A DNA stretch of 64,000 nt from positions 1,302,001 to 1,366,000 of the forward strand of contig CP144143.1 of the NCBI GenBank assembly GCA_028485475.2, read 5' to 3'. Positions 8,594 to 17,230 of this stretch are shown piece by piece. The notes below the pieces were generated by a model that saw only the letters and a list, made by a program, of their open reading frames with translations, had not been told where the DNA came from and searched no databases. The position numbers and the translations under genes are program-made. The stretch is from Chitinophagaceae bacterium C216 (GTDB lineage Bacteria; Bacteroidota; Bacteroidia; Chitinophagales; Chitinophagaceae). Positions within the stretch are counted from its first letter, which is position 1, and each line of letters opens with the position of its first letter.

Positions 8594-9499
8594 TTACTGT
8601 CCTTTTACATTCATTTTTAGTATATAAATGCTGTTGCTCGCGGTAATGAATAATATGTCTTTGTTTTTGCCGGCAAAACAAATATTGGCTGTCCATTTTT
8701 CCGGTACCGGAATGTGTGCGATTCTAACACCGTGGGGGTTATACACTGTTACGCCCCGTCCTGCCAGATATAGGTTGCCTTTTTCATCCAATGTAATGCC
8801 GTCGGCACCTTGCGGAGCAAAGAGGTGTTTATTGCCCAGGCTTCCATCGGGTCGGATGTCAAATCGGTATATTTTGTGGCCATCGATATCTGCAACAAAC
8901 AGATACTTGCCATCAGCGGAGCCTACAATACCATTGGGTTTGACCAGCTCATCCGTTACCCCAATAGGTTTTGTGGCGCCTTTGGGGAGGTAATAGACCT
9001 TTTGTTCTTTTATTTCAGGTTCGGTACGCGACCAATAATTGCGCTGATAGTAGGGGTCGGTAAAGTAGATACCTCCTTTTTTATCAATCCATAAATCGTT
9101 TGGTCCATTCAATTTTTTTCCATTCATGCTACTTACTAAAACCTTCACCTCACCGTCGGGGGCAATCGCCCACAATTCATTGTTTTCATCCGCGCAGGCG
9201 ATGATGTTTCCTGCAGCGTCAATAGCCAGTCCATTAGCTCGGCCGGCATTATCCTTAAATACTTTAAGCGCATTTTTTTCAACGTCGTAGTACCATATAC
9301 GGTTATTCGGCTGGTCGGTAAAATAAACATTCCCATATTGGTCGGCTACGGGACCTTCCGTAAAGCTAAACTCATTACTTATGCGCTGGAGTGTTGCTCC
9401 TGATTTTATAATACCAAGTGAGTCAAACACAACTTGTTGTGCGAAAAGCATATGTCCTATGCTCAGCAATATCATTAAAATTACAGCTCTCATAACCAT
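8594..9499 (-). CDS. SMP-30/gluconolactonase/LRE family protein, secreted
   Basis: A 301-residue protein with a signal peptide (MRAVILMILLSIGHMLFAQ; the second Met at 9493 is an equally good start). The mature part is a six-bladed beta-propeller of the SMP-30 type, with repeats such as EGPVADQYGNVYFTD, NGLAIDAAGN, GPNDLWIDKKGGIYFTDP and KPNGIVGSADGKYLFV. These carry the metal-binding Glu, Asn and Asp positions of lactonases. It is expected to act in the periplasm on a sugar lactone; the substrate cannot be read. It is upstream of and codirectional with the RiPP operon (92-nt gap), so read-through is possible, but I do not count it as part of that pathway. Confidence 0.85.
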   Translation of the reverse strand: MVMRAVILMILLSIGHMLFAQQVVFDSLGIIKSGATLQRISNEFSFTEGPVADQYGNVYFTDQPNNRIWYYDVEKNALKVFKDNAGRANGLAIDAAGNIIACADENNELWAIAPDGEVKVLVSSMNGKKLNGPNDLWIDKKGGIYFTDPYYQRNYWSRTEPEIKEQKVYYLPKGATKPIGVTDELVKPNGIVGSADGKYLFVADIDGHKIYRFDIRPDGSLGNKHLFAPQGADGITLDEKGNLYLAGRGVTVYNPHGVRIAHIPVPEKWTANICFAGKNKDILFITASNSIYILKMNVKGQ

Positions 9500-9572
9500 G
9501 AAATTACAAAATCTAGGGTAGTATAGCCTATAGCCGTGTAAATTTGTGGGAACGCCATAGGTTATAATTTTT

Positions 9573-9602
9573 TTTGCAATTATACAAATCTCCTTACCTT
9601 TG
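9573..9602 (+). promoter_or_regulatory. rplKAJL operon promoter
   Basis: A TTTG -33 element (9573-9576), an 18-bp spacer and the -7 box TACCTTTG (9595-9602) match the Bacteroidota housekeeping promoter pattern TTTG-N17-23-TAnnTTTG. The predicted start leaves a leader of about 160 nt before rplK. Confidence 0.8.
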
Positions 9603-9768
9603 CACCCCCAATTAGTTCTTTCAAATGCGACTATTGCCCGGCAGGCTTAAGTTCTGTTGATAATAATGGTCGAAAACCCGTTAAGGGATGAAAGGGCCCG
9701 ATAGGAATATCGGAATTGGGAGTGGCGCCTATTAACGTCACGTTTGAACCAATTAAAAATTGTAAGAC
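9603..9768 (+). promoter_or_regulatory. Structured 5' leader of the rplKAJL mRNA
   Basis: No reading frame of note. It contains a hairpin CCGATA-GGAA-TATCGG (9698-9713) capped by a GNRA-type tetraloop and a smaller CCC...GGG hairpin at 9677-9687 followed by GATGAA. In other bacteria the L11-L1 operon leader binds ribosomal protein L1 for feedback control. This leader is a candidate for that role here, but I could not align it to a known L1 site. Confidence 0.45.
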
Positions 9769-10212
9769 ATGGCAAAAGAAATCAGCGGCTTCGTAAAGCT
9801 GCAATGTAAAGGTGGACAGGCAAATCCCGCACCTCCGATTGGTCCGGCGCTAGGTTCCAAGGGTATCAACATCATGGAATTCTGCAAGCAGTTCAATGCG
9901 CGCACTCAGGACAAAATGGGAAAAGTTCTTCCCGTAGTAATCACAGTTTATTCGGACAAAAGCTTTGACTTCGTAATCAAAACTCCTCCTGCAGTAGTGC
10001 AGTTGATGGAGGCGGCTAAGATTCAAAAGGGTTCTAAAGAAAGCAATCGTACTAAGGTTGGTAAAGTGACCTGGGAGCAGATTGAGGCTATTGCAAAAGA
10101 CAAAATGCCTGATATGAACTGCTTCACAGTAGAAAGCGCCATGAAAATGGTAGCTGGTACTGCACGCAGTATGGGCTTGACAGTTGAGGGTAAAGCTCCT
10201 TGGGAAAATTAA
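9769..10212 (+). CDS. rplK: 50S ribosomal protein L11
   Basis: A 147-residue protein with the L11 hallmarks: [20 protein letters not shown] in the N-terminal domain and [13 protein letters not shown] leading into the RNA-binding C-terminal domain, with conserved TVEGTARSMG-like text near the end ([15 protein letters not shown]). L11 binds the GTPase-associated region of 23S rRNA. It is first in the rplK-rplA-rplJ-rplL operon. The usual upstream partners secE and nusG are absent; the gene has its own promoter and leader. Confidence 0.97.
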   Translation: MAKEISGFVKLQCKGGQANPAPPIGPALGSKGINIMEFCKQFNARTQDKMGKVLPVVITVYSDKSFDFVIKTPPAVVQLMEAAKIQKGSKESNRTKVGKVTWEQIEAIAKDKMPDMNCFTVESAMKMVAGTARSMGLTVEGKAPWEN

Positions 10213-10241
10213 TCCATTAAAGAACCTTTAAAAGAATTACA

Positions 10242-10934
10242 ATGGCTATAACTAAAAAAAGAAAAATTGCGAACGCCAAAGTAGATGCCAATAAAACCTA
10301 TACACTGAACGAAGCATCTGCTCTGGTTAAAGAAGTAAATATTGCTAAGTTCGATGCTTCTGTAGATTTACACGTGCGCCTGGGAGTGGATCCTAAGAAG
10401 GCTGATCAGGCCATTCGTGGTACGGTTACATTGCCTCACGGAACCGGTAAAACAAAACGCGTATTAGTGCTTTGCACTCCAGATAAAGAAGCAGCTGCTA
10501 AAGAAGCCGGCGCTGATCATGTAGGATTGGATGAATATATCCAAAAAATCGAAGGCGGCTGGACTGATATAGATGTAATTATTGCTACTCCGGCGGTAAT
10601 GCCTAAAATTGGTAAACTGGGTAAAATATTAGGTCCTCGTAACCTGATGCCTAACCCTAAAACAGGTACCGTTACCAATGATGTGGCTGCTGCGGTAAAC
10701 GAAGTGAAAGGGGGTAAAATTGCATTCAAAGTGGATAAAGCAGGTATTGTACACGCTTCTATTGGTCGTGTTAGTTTCCCTCCGGAAAAAATTGCTGAAA
10801 ACGGAATGGAACTCATCAATGCACTGATTAAAGCTAAGCCTGCTACCGCAAAAGGAACTTACCTGAAGAGTGTAAGCATGGCCAGCACCATGAGTCCGGG
10901 TATTCCTTTGGATGTTAAAAGCTTTACTCATTAA
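10242..10934 (+). CDS. rplA: 50S ribosomal protein L1
   Basis: A 230-residue protein of normal family length with the L1 signature region around [28 protein letters not shown] (shown in parts: [20 protein letters not shown]). L1 binds the L1 stalk of 23S rRNA and in many bacteria represses its own operon. It starts 29 nt after rplK. Confidence 0.97.
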   Translation: MAITKKRKIANAKVDANKTYTLNEASALVKEVNIAKFDASVDLHVRLGVDPKKADQAIRGTVTLPHGTGKTKRVLVLCTPDKEAAAKEAGADHVGLDEYIQKIEGGWTDIDVIIATPAVMPKIGKLGKILGPRNLMPNPKTGTVTNDVAAAVNEVKGGKIAFKVDKAGIVHASIGRVSFPPEKIAENGMELINALIKAKPATAKGTYLKSVSMASTMSPGIPLDVKSFTH

Positions 10935-10980
10935 TGGTTGAATTCCCCCAAAAATTTTAAATCAGTCAAATCGTAATAAA

Positions 10981-11535
10981 ATGACTAAAGAACAAAAAAA
11001 CCAGATAATTGAAGTATTGAAAGGTAAATTCTCTCAATACGACAATTTCTATATAACCGATACAGAATCGCTTACCGTAGAACAGGTAAATAAACTGCGC
11101 CGAGCTTGTTTCGACAAGAATGTCGAAATGAAAGTGGCTAAAAATACACTTATCAGAAAAGCATTAGAGTCTCTCGATGCAGAAAAATACTCGGGCGTAT
11201 ACGATGCCCTGCATAATGTAACAGCGCTGATGTTCTCCGAGAATCCGAAAGAACCGGCTGTTATCTTAAGCTCGTTCCGTAATGAAACCAAAGGCGAAAA
11301 GCCTCAGCTGAAACTGGCCTTCATTAACGGCGAATTATATGCAGGCGATAATAATCTGAAAGCATTAACTCAGATTAAGACTAAGAACGAACTTATCGGC
11401 GAAGTTATTACCCTGTTGCTTTCTCCGATTCAGCGTGTTATTGGAGCTTTGCAGAACAAGCCTGAAGGTGAAGTGGCAGCTGCACCGGCTGCTGACGCAG
11501 CTCCTGCAGCAGAAGATACACCTGCAGCTGAATAA
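10981..11535 (+). CDS. rplJ: 50S ribosomal protein L10
   Basis: A 184-residue L10 protein with the N-terminal rRNA-binding domain (LRRACFDKNVEMKVAKNTLI) and a C-terminal helix that anchors L7/L12 dimers. The tail is Ala/Pro/Glu rich (EVAAAPAADAAPAAED), a common extension in Bacteroidota. It lies 46 nt after rplA and is followed by a 140-nt intergenic region before rplL. Confidence 0.96.
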   Translation: MTKEQKNQIIEVLKGKFSQYDNFYITDTESLTVEQVNKLRRACFDKNVEMKVAKNTLIRKALESLDAEKYSGVYDALHNVTALMFSENPKEPAVILSSFRNETKGEKPQLKLAFINGELYAGDNNLKALTQIKTKNELIGEVITLLLSPIQRVIGALQNKPEGEVAAAPAADAAPAAEDTPAAE

Positions 11536-11675
11536 CTTGTTTTTGAGATTCCTACTGGAATATAAACACTCATTTTCCCCAAGTGAGTTGTAAATAAATT
11601 GGGGCCGAAACAATTTTTTTAAACCCGCCGTCGGACTCCGCAAGGGGAATGAAGACGGTAAAAATTAGAAACAAA
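11536..11675 (+). promoter_or_regulatory. rplJ-rplL intercistronic region with weak hairpins
   Basis: It contains CCCCAA (11577-11582) pairing with TTGGGG (11599-11604), then a T-run at 11613-11620, and a second stem CCGTC/GACGG near 11629-11659. The first hairpin plus the T-run could be a partial attenuator or processing site that tunes the L10:L12 ratio; the distance from stem to T-run is long for a classic terminator. Confidence 0.3.
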
Positions 11676-12050
11676 ATGGCAGACATTAAATCATTAGCAG
11701 AAAGCCTGGTAGGTTTAACTGTAAAAGAAGTACAAGAACTGGCAGATCTTTTAAAAAATGAATACGGTATCGAACCTGCTGCTGCAGCAGTAGTAGTTTC
11801 TGGCGACGCTGGTGGTGGCGCTGGCGCAGCAGAAGAAAAGACTGCGTTCGATGTAATTCTGAAAAACGGAGGGGCTTCTAAACTGAATGTTGTTAAGATT
11901 GTTAAAGATCTTACAGGTTTAGGTCTGAAAGAAGCTAAAGAATTAGTAGACGGTGCTCCGAAACCAGTTAAAGAAGGTGTTTCTAAAGCTGAAGCTGAGG
12001 ATATCGCAGCTAAATTAAAAGAAGCTGGTGCGGAAGTAGAAATAGCTTAA
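11676..12050 (+). CDS. rplL: 50S ribosomal protein L7/L12
   Basis: Starting at the ATG at 11676 ([14 protein letters not shown]) the protein is 124 residues, the normal size; an in-frame ATG at 11649 would add nine residues not seen in the family. N-terminal dimerisation domain, Ala/Gly-rich hinge (about residues 38-53), and a C-terminal factor-binding domain with KTAFDVIL and [20 protein letters not shown]. It forms the ribosomal stalk that recruits translation GTPases. It is the last gene before a strong terminator. Confidence 0.97.
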   Translation: MADIKSLAESLVGLTVKEVQELADLLKNEYGIEPAAAAVVVSGDAGGGAGAAEEKTAFDVILKNGGASKLNVVKIVKDLTGLGLKEAKELVDGAPKPVKEGVSKAEAEDIAAKLKEAGAEVEIA

Positions 12051-12070
12051 TGGAATTGTCCTAATCGATA

Positions 12071-12108
12071 AAAAATCCTCTGCTGATTATTCAGCAGGGG
12101 ATTTTTTT
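12071..12108 (+). terminator. Terminator after rplL
   Basis: Stem AATCCTCTGCTGA (about 12074-12086) pairs with TCAGCAGGGGATT (12091-12103) across a TTAT loop, with one T-G wobble, and ends in seven T. It closes the rplKAJL transcript and separates it from rpoBC. Confidence 0.9.
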
Positions 12109-12124
12109 GAGAATACCAAAATAA

Positions 12125-12156
12125 TTTGTTAATTCTAATATGGATCATTATCTTTG
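12125..12156 (+). promoter_or_regulatory. Strong Bacteroidota-type promoter downstream of rplL
   Basis: TTTG (12125-12128), a 20-bp spacer and TATCTTTG (12149-12156) match the consensus fully. The next gene begins only at 12708, so this promoter either gives a leader of about 545 nt or drives a non-coding transcript. Confidence 0.65.
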
Positions 12157-12707
12157 TTGGTGAAACAGATTTGTATTTCAGGATTCTGTAGCCCTTATCT
12201 CATGCCTAGCATGAGAAATCATGTTCATTGAAGCATTAAGTCAGATGATAATAATCAAATAAGACCATTTAGTATGAGTGTTTGCTGTATGCGTTCAGTG
12301 AGAATGACCTCTAAACCTTAATGACTCTTAACCTAACTCAATAGATTGGATATGTATTCCTCAACTACGTATTTGAAACTTATTCGTATTACTTAATCGG
12401 TTTATAGAATTATTGAAAAGTAAAGTGGCTGAAAACTTTATTATTTATTACATCGGCTATCAGTTAAAAGTTTTTTCTATGAACTGCTTTACATGAATCT
12501 GTATTAGTTTCTAGCCGTGTAGTATGATTAGACAGCAATTAAAATAATAAATAGGATAGAATTGTAATCCTTAAACTCTAAATAATTTAGCCCTTAAGGT
12601 GGGTTGTGTTACCCCCTTTGTTTTGAATTACTTTTCTAAAAAAAAATCCGCGACTGCATTTGCACATATTGACTTCCTAACTAATAAGCTCTAAAACAAT
12701 TTTAATT
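12157..12707 (+). other. 550-nt stretch without a gene
   Basis: No convincing reading frame on either strand. It contains a perfect hairpin CTCATGC-CTA-GCATGAG (12199-12215) about 40 nt after the predicted transcription start, then A/T-rich sequence with no terminator. It may be a long untranslated leader of the 12708 gene, a small RNA, or decayed sequence. Confidence 0.4.
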
Positions 12708-14912
12708 ATGAATAAGCATTTACGACTTAACCTATCAAGCTCTAACACCGTTTATCAGAGCAGGAGAAGATTGCCTGCACTCATCAGTTTCATAGTGGCA
12801 GTATTATGCATTACTAGCATAGCTTTTGCTGCAATACCAGATGAATACAAGAATCAGTATCTACATGTCGCTTCTAATACGGGTCCTTTTGGAAATGATC
12901 TATCAGTTAGAACCTCTCTACTGGGGTTTAATGATGCGAGTCATGTAATTAATGGAAATCCCAACTCCGCTGCAACTTTGGGTCTTGGGGGATTATTAGG
13001 TGCATGGATTGAAGTAGAGTATGACGACGTGTTTCCGGCTGGTACTGAGGTGAGTTTTATAACTAGCGCAGGCTTGCTGAATGTATCACTTTTTGGCGGA
13101 CTTGAACTTACCACCTATAATGGCAATACTCAGGTGTCTCAAAAGAGTGGTAGAAGTCTTCTGGGTATTTCATTACTCGGTGGTAAGGATAAAATAGGCT
13201 TGGTATCTGAAGGGGCTTTTAATCGGGTAAGACTCACTGTTAATGGGGTAAATCTAAGTGTACTAACTTCAATCTTAGGCGCAGGTGCTACGGTGAGCGT
13301 GTATTATGCAGAGGTGATGGTGCCTAAAGCTGGTGTATTTAATCCCAACGAATGTAATGCCGAAGTACGTATTAATCAAACTGATTTTCCCGCTGTAGCT
13401 AATTATACTAGTCCGGCCCTTTTGGATGGGATTGCCAATGCCGATGCGGTTAATCTTATCAATTCAATGTCAAATGTAGCAAACGTAGTATCGTCAGATG
13501 TTGATGATTATGCTAGTTTATCTCCGTTAAACGTTACCGTGTTAGGAGATACTTATCTTTCTGTGAAGTTATTAGCAGGGACTATTCCTAATAATACCTA
13601 TGCCGGCTTTGAAATCTCTAATACAATTGGGCTGTTGTCTAATTTGAATTTACTAGGGGGGATAACAATTCAAGCATATAATAACGGTACGTTAGTGCAA
13701 GAGGAGGGGAGCTTTAACTTGTTATCGGGTACTGTTATTGGAGCGGAAACGGAAAGACATACCGTGGGTATGTTAGTCACCAATGGGGAATATAATGAAT
13801 TACGATTGAAGTTTGGAAATGCAGTGCTTTCTGCTCTGGCCACTTTAGGCGAAACACGTATCTATGGAGTTGTAGTAAAACAATTTTGCCCGCCTAGTGG
13901 ATCACTGAATGGTACAGTAATTTTAGCCAATGGACATCCTTCCACCAATGGAATGGGCATAACTGTAAATTCTCGGAATGCAGGTTTGGCAAATATTGCT
14001 TTAGTGGGTAATGAGTCCATTGGTGCTACCATGGGTAAATTGATCGATAACTTATTTGATAACTTTGTAAAAATAAGCAGCCTACTGGGTGCTCAGTTAG
14101 CAAATGGCGCCACCCTCTCTGCTGCTACTCCTGGATACACATTTAATCAACCCGCTAAGTTGGCTGGATTTATCATCAAAAGGTCTAATCCGCTGCTTGA
14201 TTTAGTATTAATGAAAGGAGTGAAGATCAAAACTTACAATAATGGGCAATTACAAGAAGAGGCTAGTGTGGACAATAATTTGCTGAAGCTTAATGTTCTC
14301 AACTTAATTAATATTGGGGATTTCCCACCGGATGCTGAAGCTGTGTATATGACAACAAGTCTGCCATTCAACGAAATTAGAATGGAGGTAGATGATCTGG
14401 CGGGCGTAGGCGACGAATTGCAGGTATTTGCAGCCTTTGCAAATGCTGATGAGCCACCAGCGCTCCCTGTAACGTTTGGGGATGTACACGCTACATTGGA
14501 AAACAACAACCTCTTTATTAAATGGGCAACCCTCAAGGAAACCAACAATGCAGAGTTTATTGTGGAAGCTTCTACTGATGGTAAAAATTGGACTCAGATT
14601 GGCAAACTCAACACAAAAGCTAATGGTGGAAATTCAGATATTACCCTAGAATACACCTTTACTAAAGGGCTGGGAGGATTAGTCTTAGGAGGATTTGGTA
14701 TTATGGCTCTTTTAAGCATGCCATTCTTCAGAAACCGTTTTATAAGAGGTGGTTTGCTGGTAGCATTCTTGATTTTAGTAGGTGTATCATGCAGCAAGAA
14801 CAAAGATTATATCAGCAACCCCGATGTGAGTGACTTGTACATACGGATCGCACAGGTAGATAAAAATGGGGATGTTACCTACTCTAAAGTAGTAAAAGTG
14901 ATAAAGAAATAA
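12708..14912 (+). CDS. Exported repeat protein with split FN3-like/membrane-hairpin/CSK C-terminal module
   Basis: A 734-residue protein of unknown function. An N-terminal signal region with basic SRRR and a hydrophobic core ends near AFA (39-41). Three related repeats of about 190 residues follow; each has I/L-x-[TA]YN-[GN] (near 136, 323, 511) and a later [FY]N-x-[VIL]R motif (near 171, 362, 553). Residues 586-734 form a module: strand motif PVTFGDVHA, then TLKETNNAEFIVEASTDGKN as in FN3-like domains next to T9SS tails. A hydrophobic hairpin (about 654-694, with a RNRFIR turn) follows and ends in VSC695SK, and the domain resumes with IRIAQVDKNGDVTYSKVV. The SCSK text looks like a lipoprotein box but is internal. 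The same 149-residue module ends the next gene. Surface or envelope location is inferred. Confidence 0.75.
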   Translation: MNKHLRLNLSSSNTVYQSRRRLPALISFIVAVLCITSIAFAAIPDEYKNQYLHVASNTGPFGNDLSVRTSLLGFNDASHVINGNPNSAATLGLGGLLGAWIEVEYDDVFPAGTEVSFITSAGLLNVSLFGGLELTTYNGNTQVSQKSGRSLLGISLLGGKDKIGLVSEGAFNRVRLTVNGVNLSVLTSILGAGATVSVYYAEVMVPKAGVFNPNECNAEVRINQTDFPAVANYTSPALLDGIANADAVNLINSMSNVANVVSSDVDDYASLSPLNVTVLGDTYLSVKLLAGTIPNNTYAGFEISNTIGLLSNLNLLGGITIQAYNNGTLVQEEGSFNLLSGTVIGAETERHTVGMLVTNGEYNELRLKFGNAVLSALATLGETRIYGVVVKQFCPPSGSLNGTVILANGHPSTNGMGITVNSRNAGLANIALVGNESIGATMGKLIDNLFDNFVKISSLLGAQLANGATLSAATPGYTFNQPAKLAGFIIKRSNPLLDLVLMKGVKIKTYNNGQLQEEASVDNNLLKLNVLNLINIGDFPPDAEAVYMTTSLPFNEIRMEVDDLAGVGDELQVFAAFANADEPPALPVTFGDVHATLENNNLFIKWATLKETNNAEFIVEASTDGKNWTQIGKLNTKANGGNSDITLEYTFTKGLGGLVLGGFGIMALLSMPFFRNRFIRGGLLVAFLILVGVSCSKNKDYISNPDVSDLYIRIAQVDKNGDVTYSKVVKVIKK

Positions 14913-14933
14913 ACCTAACCTAAAGTGGTATCT

Positions 14934-14961
14934 AAAGCCGTCCGAAAGGGCGGCTTTTTTT
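14934..14961 (+). terminator. Terminator after the 12708-14912 gene
   Basis: AAAGCCGTCC pairs with GGGCGGCTTT around a GAAA loop (one T-G wobble) and is followed by a run of T. A clear intrinsic terminator, so the next gene needs its own promoter. Confidence 0.9.
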
Positions 14962-14989
14962 ATATTGTATAAATTATCTTCATTTCATA

Positions 14990-15020
14990 TTTGATTTATT
15001 GTATACATATTGTAATTTAG
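14990..15020 (+). promoter_or_regulatory. Putative promoter of the 15042 gene
   Basis: TTTG (14990-14993), a 19-bp spacer, and TAATTTAG (15013-15020), which matches TAnnTTTG at 7 of 8 positions. It sits 21 nt before the start codon and just after the preceding terminator. Confidence 0.5.
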
Positions 15021-15041
15021 TAGTGCCAAAATCTGTTACCT

Positions 15042-16073
15042 ATGAAATACATAATTACTTTATTGTTTTTTGCCATTTCTCATCCTGTTTTTGCCCAGTA
15101 CACTTTTTTCGAAGAAAATATGGGTGGCACTTCTGTAGGAGCATCCATTTTGTCAGCAAACAGTTATACAGGTTATCTTAATTATGGAGCAGTGGCTTAT
15201 GCAGCATCTTCAGGTAGTAGTACTGCTTCAATAAGAAGTAACAGCAGTAGTTCATCAGGTTATTCCACAGCATCGGGTGGCAACTTTCTATTTCTAAGCG
15301 GCAATAACAGCTCCTTTTTCACAATTCAGAACATCTCCATCTTAGGAGCTACAAATGTGCGCGTAGCATTCGGGGTTAGCAAAACCAGTACAGCGAGCGA
15401 TGGAAGCACCTTAACGGTGCAAGTAAGTGTTGATGGGTCGGGGGCTATAAGTTTTTCGCCTTCATTACCGACTGGAGCTGGTACTACGCAATGGTATTAT
15501 ATCGTTTCTTCCGTATCTATTCCCTCCGGTTCATCTCTCAGTATTAGTTTTTACAATACTAGTGGACCCGAAAACTCTGTAAGTTACCGTATTGATGATA
15601 TAGCTGTACTTTCTGATACGCCCATGCCTGTTGTTTTCGGGGATATTGCTGCTTTATTGGATGGTGAAAACCTGTATGCTAGCTGGACCACTTTACAGGA
15701 GATTAATAACGATTATTTTGAAGTGCAACTGTCGGATGATGGTAAGCATTTTTCAACTATTGCTACTTTAAAGTCGAAAGATGGAAACTCCGATAGGCCT
15801 CAGCATTATGAAGTGATGGCGCCATTAAAACAATGGAAGGGCCTGATGGTATTGCCCGCTCTCCTATTAAGTTTGTGCTGGGGTTCTCGAAGAAGCGCGC
15901 TTGCCAAGATGCTTACAGTTATATTGATGGGAGGATTATTGGGGGCAACTGCATGTAGTAAGGACAGCTCCGCAATTGACAGTGTTATTGATGGTAAGCT
16001 CTTTCTGCGCATCAAGCAGGTGGATGTTGACGGAAAATACGAGTACAGCAAAACCATACAGGTGATCCGTTAG
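15042..16073 (+). CDS. Exported protein with jelly-roll-like domain and the same split FN3/CSK module
   Basis: A 343-residue protein. A signal peptide (MKYIITLLFFAISHPVFAQ) is followed by a Ser/Gly-rich beta domain (about 20-190) ending in VSYRIDDIAVLSD, the style of jelly-roll 'choice-of-anchor' domains on exported Bacteroidota proteins. Residues 195-343 repeat the 149-residue module of the upstream gene: PVVFGDIAALL, TTLQEINNDYFEVQLSDDGK, hydrophobic segment about 267-281, a SRRSALAK turn, second hydrophobic segment, TAC305SKDSS, and FLRIKQVDVDGKYEYSKTI at the end. The first half has no similarity to the upstream protein, so the C-terminal module is the shared part and probably sets location or processing. 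Function unknown. Confidence 0.75.
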   Translation: MKYIITLLFFAISHPVFAQYTFFEENMGGTSVGASILSANSYTGYLNYGAVAYAASSGSSTASIRSNSSSSSGYSTASGGNFLFLSGNNSSFFTIQNISILGATNVRVAFGVSKTSTASDGSTLTVQVSVDGSGAISFSPSLPTGAGTTQWYYIVSSVSIPSGSSLSISFYNTSGPENSVSYRIDDIAVLSDTPMPVVFGDIAALLDGENLYASWTTLQEINNDYFEVQLSDDGKHFSTIATLKSKDGNSDRPQHYEVMAPLKQWKGLMVLPALLLSLCWGSRRSALAKMLTVILMGGLLGATACSKDSSAIDSVIDGKLFLRIKQVDVDGKYEYSKTIQVIR

Positions 16074-16103
16074 TGCAAATAGGGAAATGCCTGGTACAGC
16101 GGC

Positions 16104-17060
16104 TTATTCGGTTTTGATATAATGCTTGATTTTGTCAAAGACATCATTAGGCTGTACCAGGCTTTTTATTGCTTCTATGTCGTTAATACTACCATTTTCT
16201 TTGCGGTATTTTAGAATCTGATAGGCCGTTTGTGAATTGATATAGGGGTGATTGTTTAATTCATCGTAGGTTGCCGTATTAACGTTAATTTTCTGCACCA
16301 TTTCGGCATTTACTTGCAAATGAGGTTTGATCTTATTGAAAACTGAATCGGCCAGCCCATATGTTTCTCCTATCTGCTCTATACTATAAAAACCACCTAA
16401 TTTATTCCTGAAGTTAATGATGCGTGTTGCTAGCTTGTCGCCGATGCCGTATAGGGATTTAAAGGTTTCTCGGTCGGCACTATTGATTTCAATAAGCGTG
16501 GGACGCGACTTTACCACATCTTCCATATATGTGCTGCGTAATGGCAAAGAAGAACTGGGGGCACTAGTGGGTGGGGTAATGACAATATAAGGCAGTAATC
16601 GTTCATATTCCTCCTGCTTGAGCCCGTAAATCTTTTGTAAATCCTCAGCTTTTTTGAACTTGCCTCCTTTATTACGGTAGTTGACTAAAATCTGTATGGT
16701 CTTTTCGCGTAAGCCTAGCCTGCGTAAATCCTCTACTTCTGCCGTATTAGGATCAAAGACGAAAAGTGGGGTATTAGGAGTAGGTTGGGAAAAATTTTCG
16801 GATTGAATATACTGATATTTATTCTTATCTTCACTATTCGTTTTTGATGGGTTAGACATGGGCTTCTGCTGCAATGCGTTAGCTGCCATCAACCAAGCTG
16901 TATCAGCTGAAGTGGTTATATCGGTATACCTTCTATGACTGGTGGTGATGTAAGGTAATATGATAACGCAGCAGATGGCTAAAAGTAGAACAAGGATGGC
17001 AATTCTTTCTTTTTTTGAGAATGTAAGGTGTTTATTTACAAAGGTTGAGCGCATTTTCAT
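16104..17060 (-). CDS. ComEA-like helix-hairpin-helix protein, membrane anchored
   Basis: A 318-residue protein with one N-terminal membrane segment (about 20-38, AILVLLLAICCVIILPYI) and several helix-hairpin-helix units: VEDLRRLGLREKTIQILVNY, INSADRETFKSLYGIGDKLA, and INVNTATYDELNNHPYINSQ. ComEA proteins bind DNA at the envelope during natural transformation. This Bacteroidota form is longer than typical ComEA, with three to four HhH repeats, so DNA binding is likely and a competence role is inference. It lies on the opposite strand between the two exported-protein genes and rpoB. Confidence 0.8.
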   Translation of the reverse strand: MKMRSTFVNKHLTFSKKERIAILVLLLAICCVIILPYITTSHRRYTDITTSADTAWLMAANALQQKPMSNPSKTNSEDKNKYQYIQSENFSQPTPNTPLFVFDPNTAEVEDLRRLGLREKTIQILVNYRNKGGKFKKAEDLQKIYGLKQEEYERLLPYIVITPPTSAPSSSLPLRSTYMEDVVKSRPTLIEINSADRETFKSLYGIGDKLATRIINFRNKLGGFYSIEQIGETYGLADSVFNKIKPHLQVNAEMVQKINVNTATYDELNNHPYINSQTAYQILKYRKENGSINDIEAIKSLVQPNDVFDKIKHYIKTE

Positions 17061-17159
17061 AGGTTTTTTAACAAATATACAAATAAACTTATATGATGTA
17101 TTATGTTAAAAATTGGCAGAATTATTGCGGATAAGTTTTTTCTTTACCGGATATTCCCC

Positions 17160-17167
17160 TAACTTTG
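17160..17167 (+). promoter_or_regulatory. rpoBC promoter -7 box
   Basis: TAACTTTG matches TAnnTTTG. A T-rich -33 region (TTTTT at 17136-17140, 19-bp spacer) is present but lacks the G of TTTG. It gives an rpoB leader of about 135 nt. Confidence 0.65.
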
Positions 17168-17230
17168 CAATCCTTTTATTTTGGCCAATAAAATTTTGAC
17201 TTTACGAAATGTGTTCAAGTAATTGAATTT

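Noticed and set aside
8502-8696. N-terminal extension of the HPr-kinase-like protein
   Set aside because: It overlaps the upstream gene and contains the -7 box; the conserved family start MTYRYLAFG begins at 8501.
9603-9768. tRNA or secE/nusG genes before rplK
   Set aside because: No cloverleaf or reading frame; only leader hairpins are present.
12708-15000. Reading the SCSK site as an ordinary lipoprotein start for a separate downstream gene
   Set aside because: The frame continues from the long protein without a start codon nearby, and the strand motif after the site completes the same domain.
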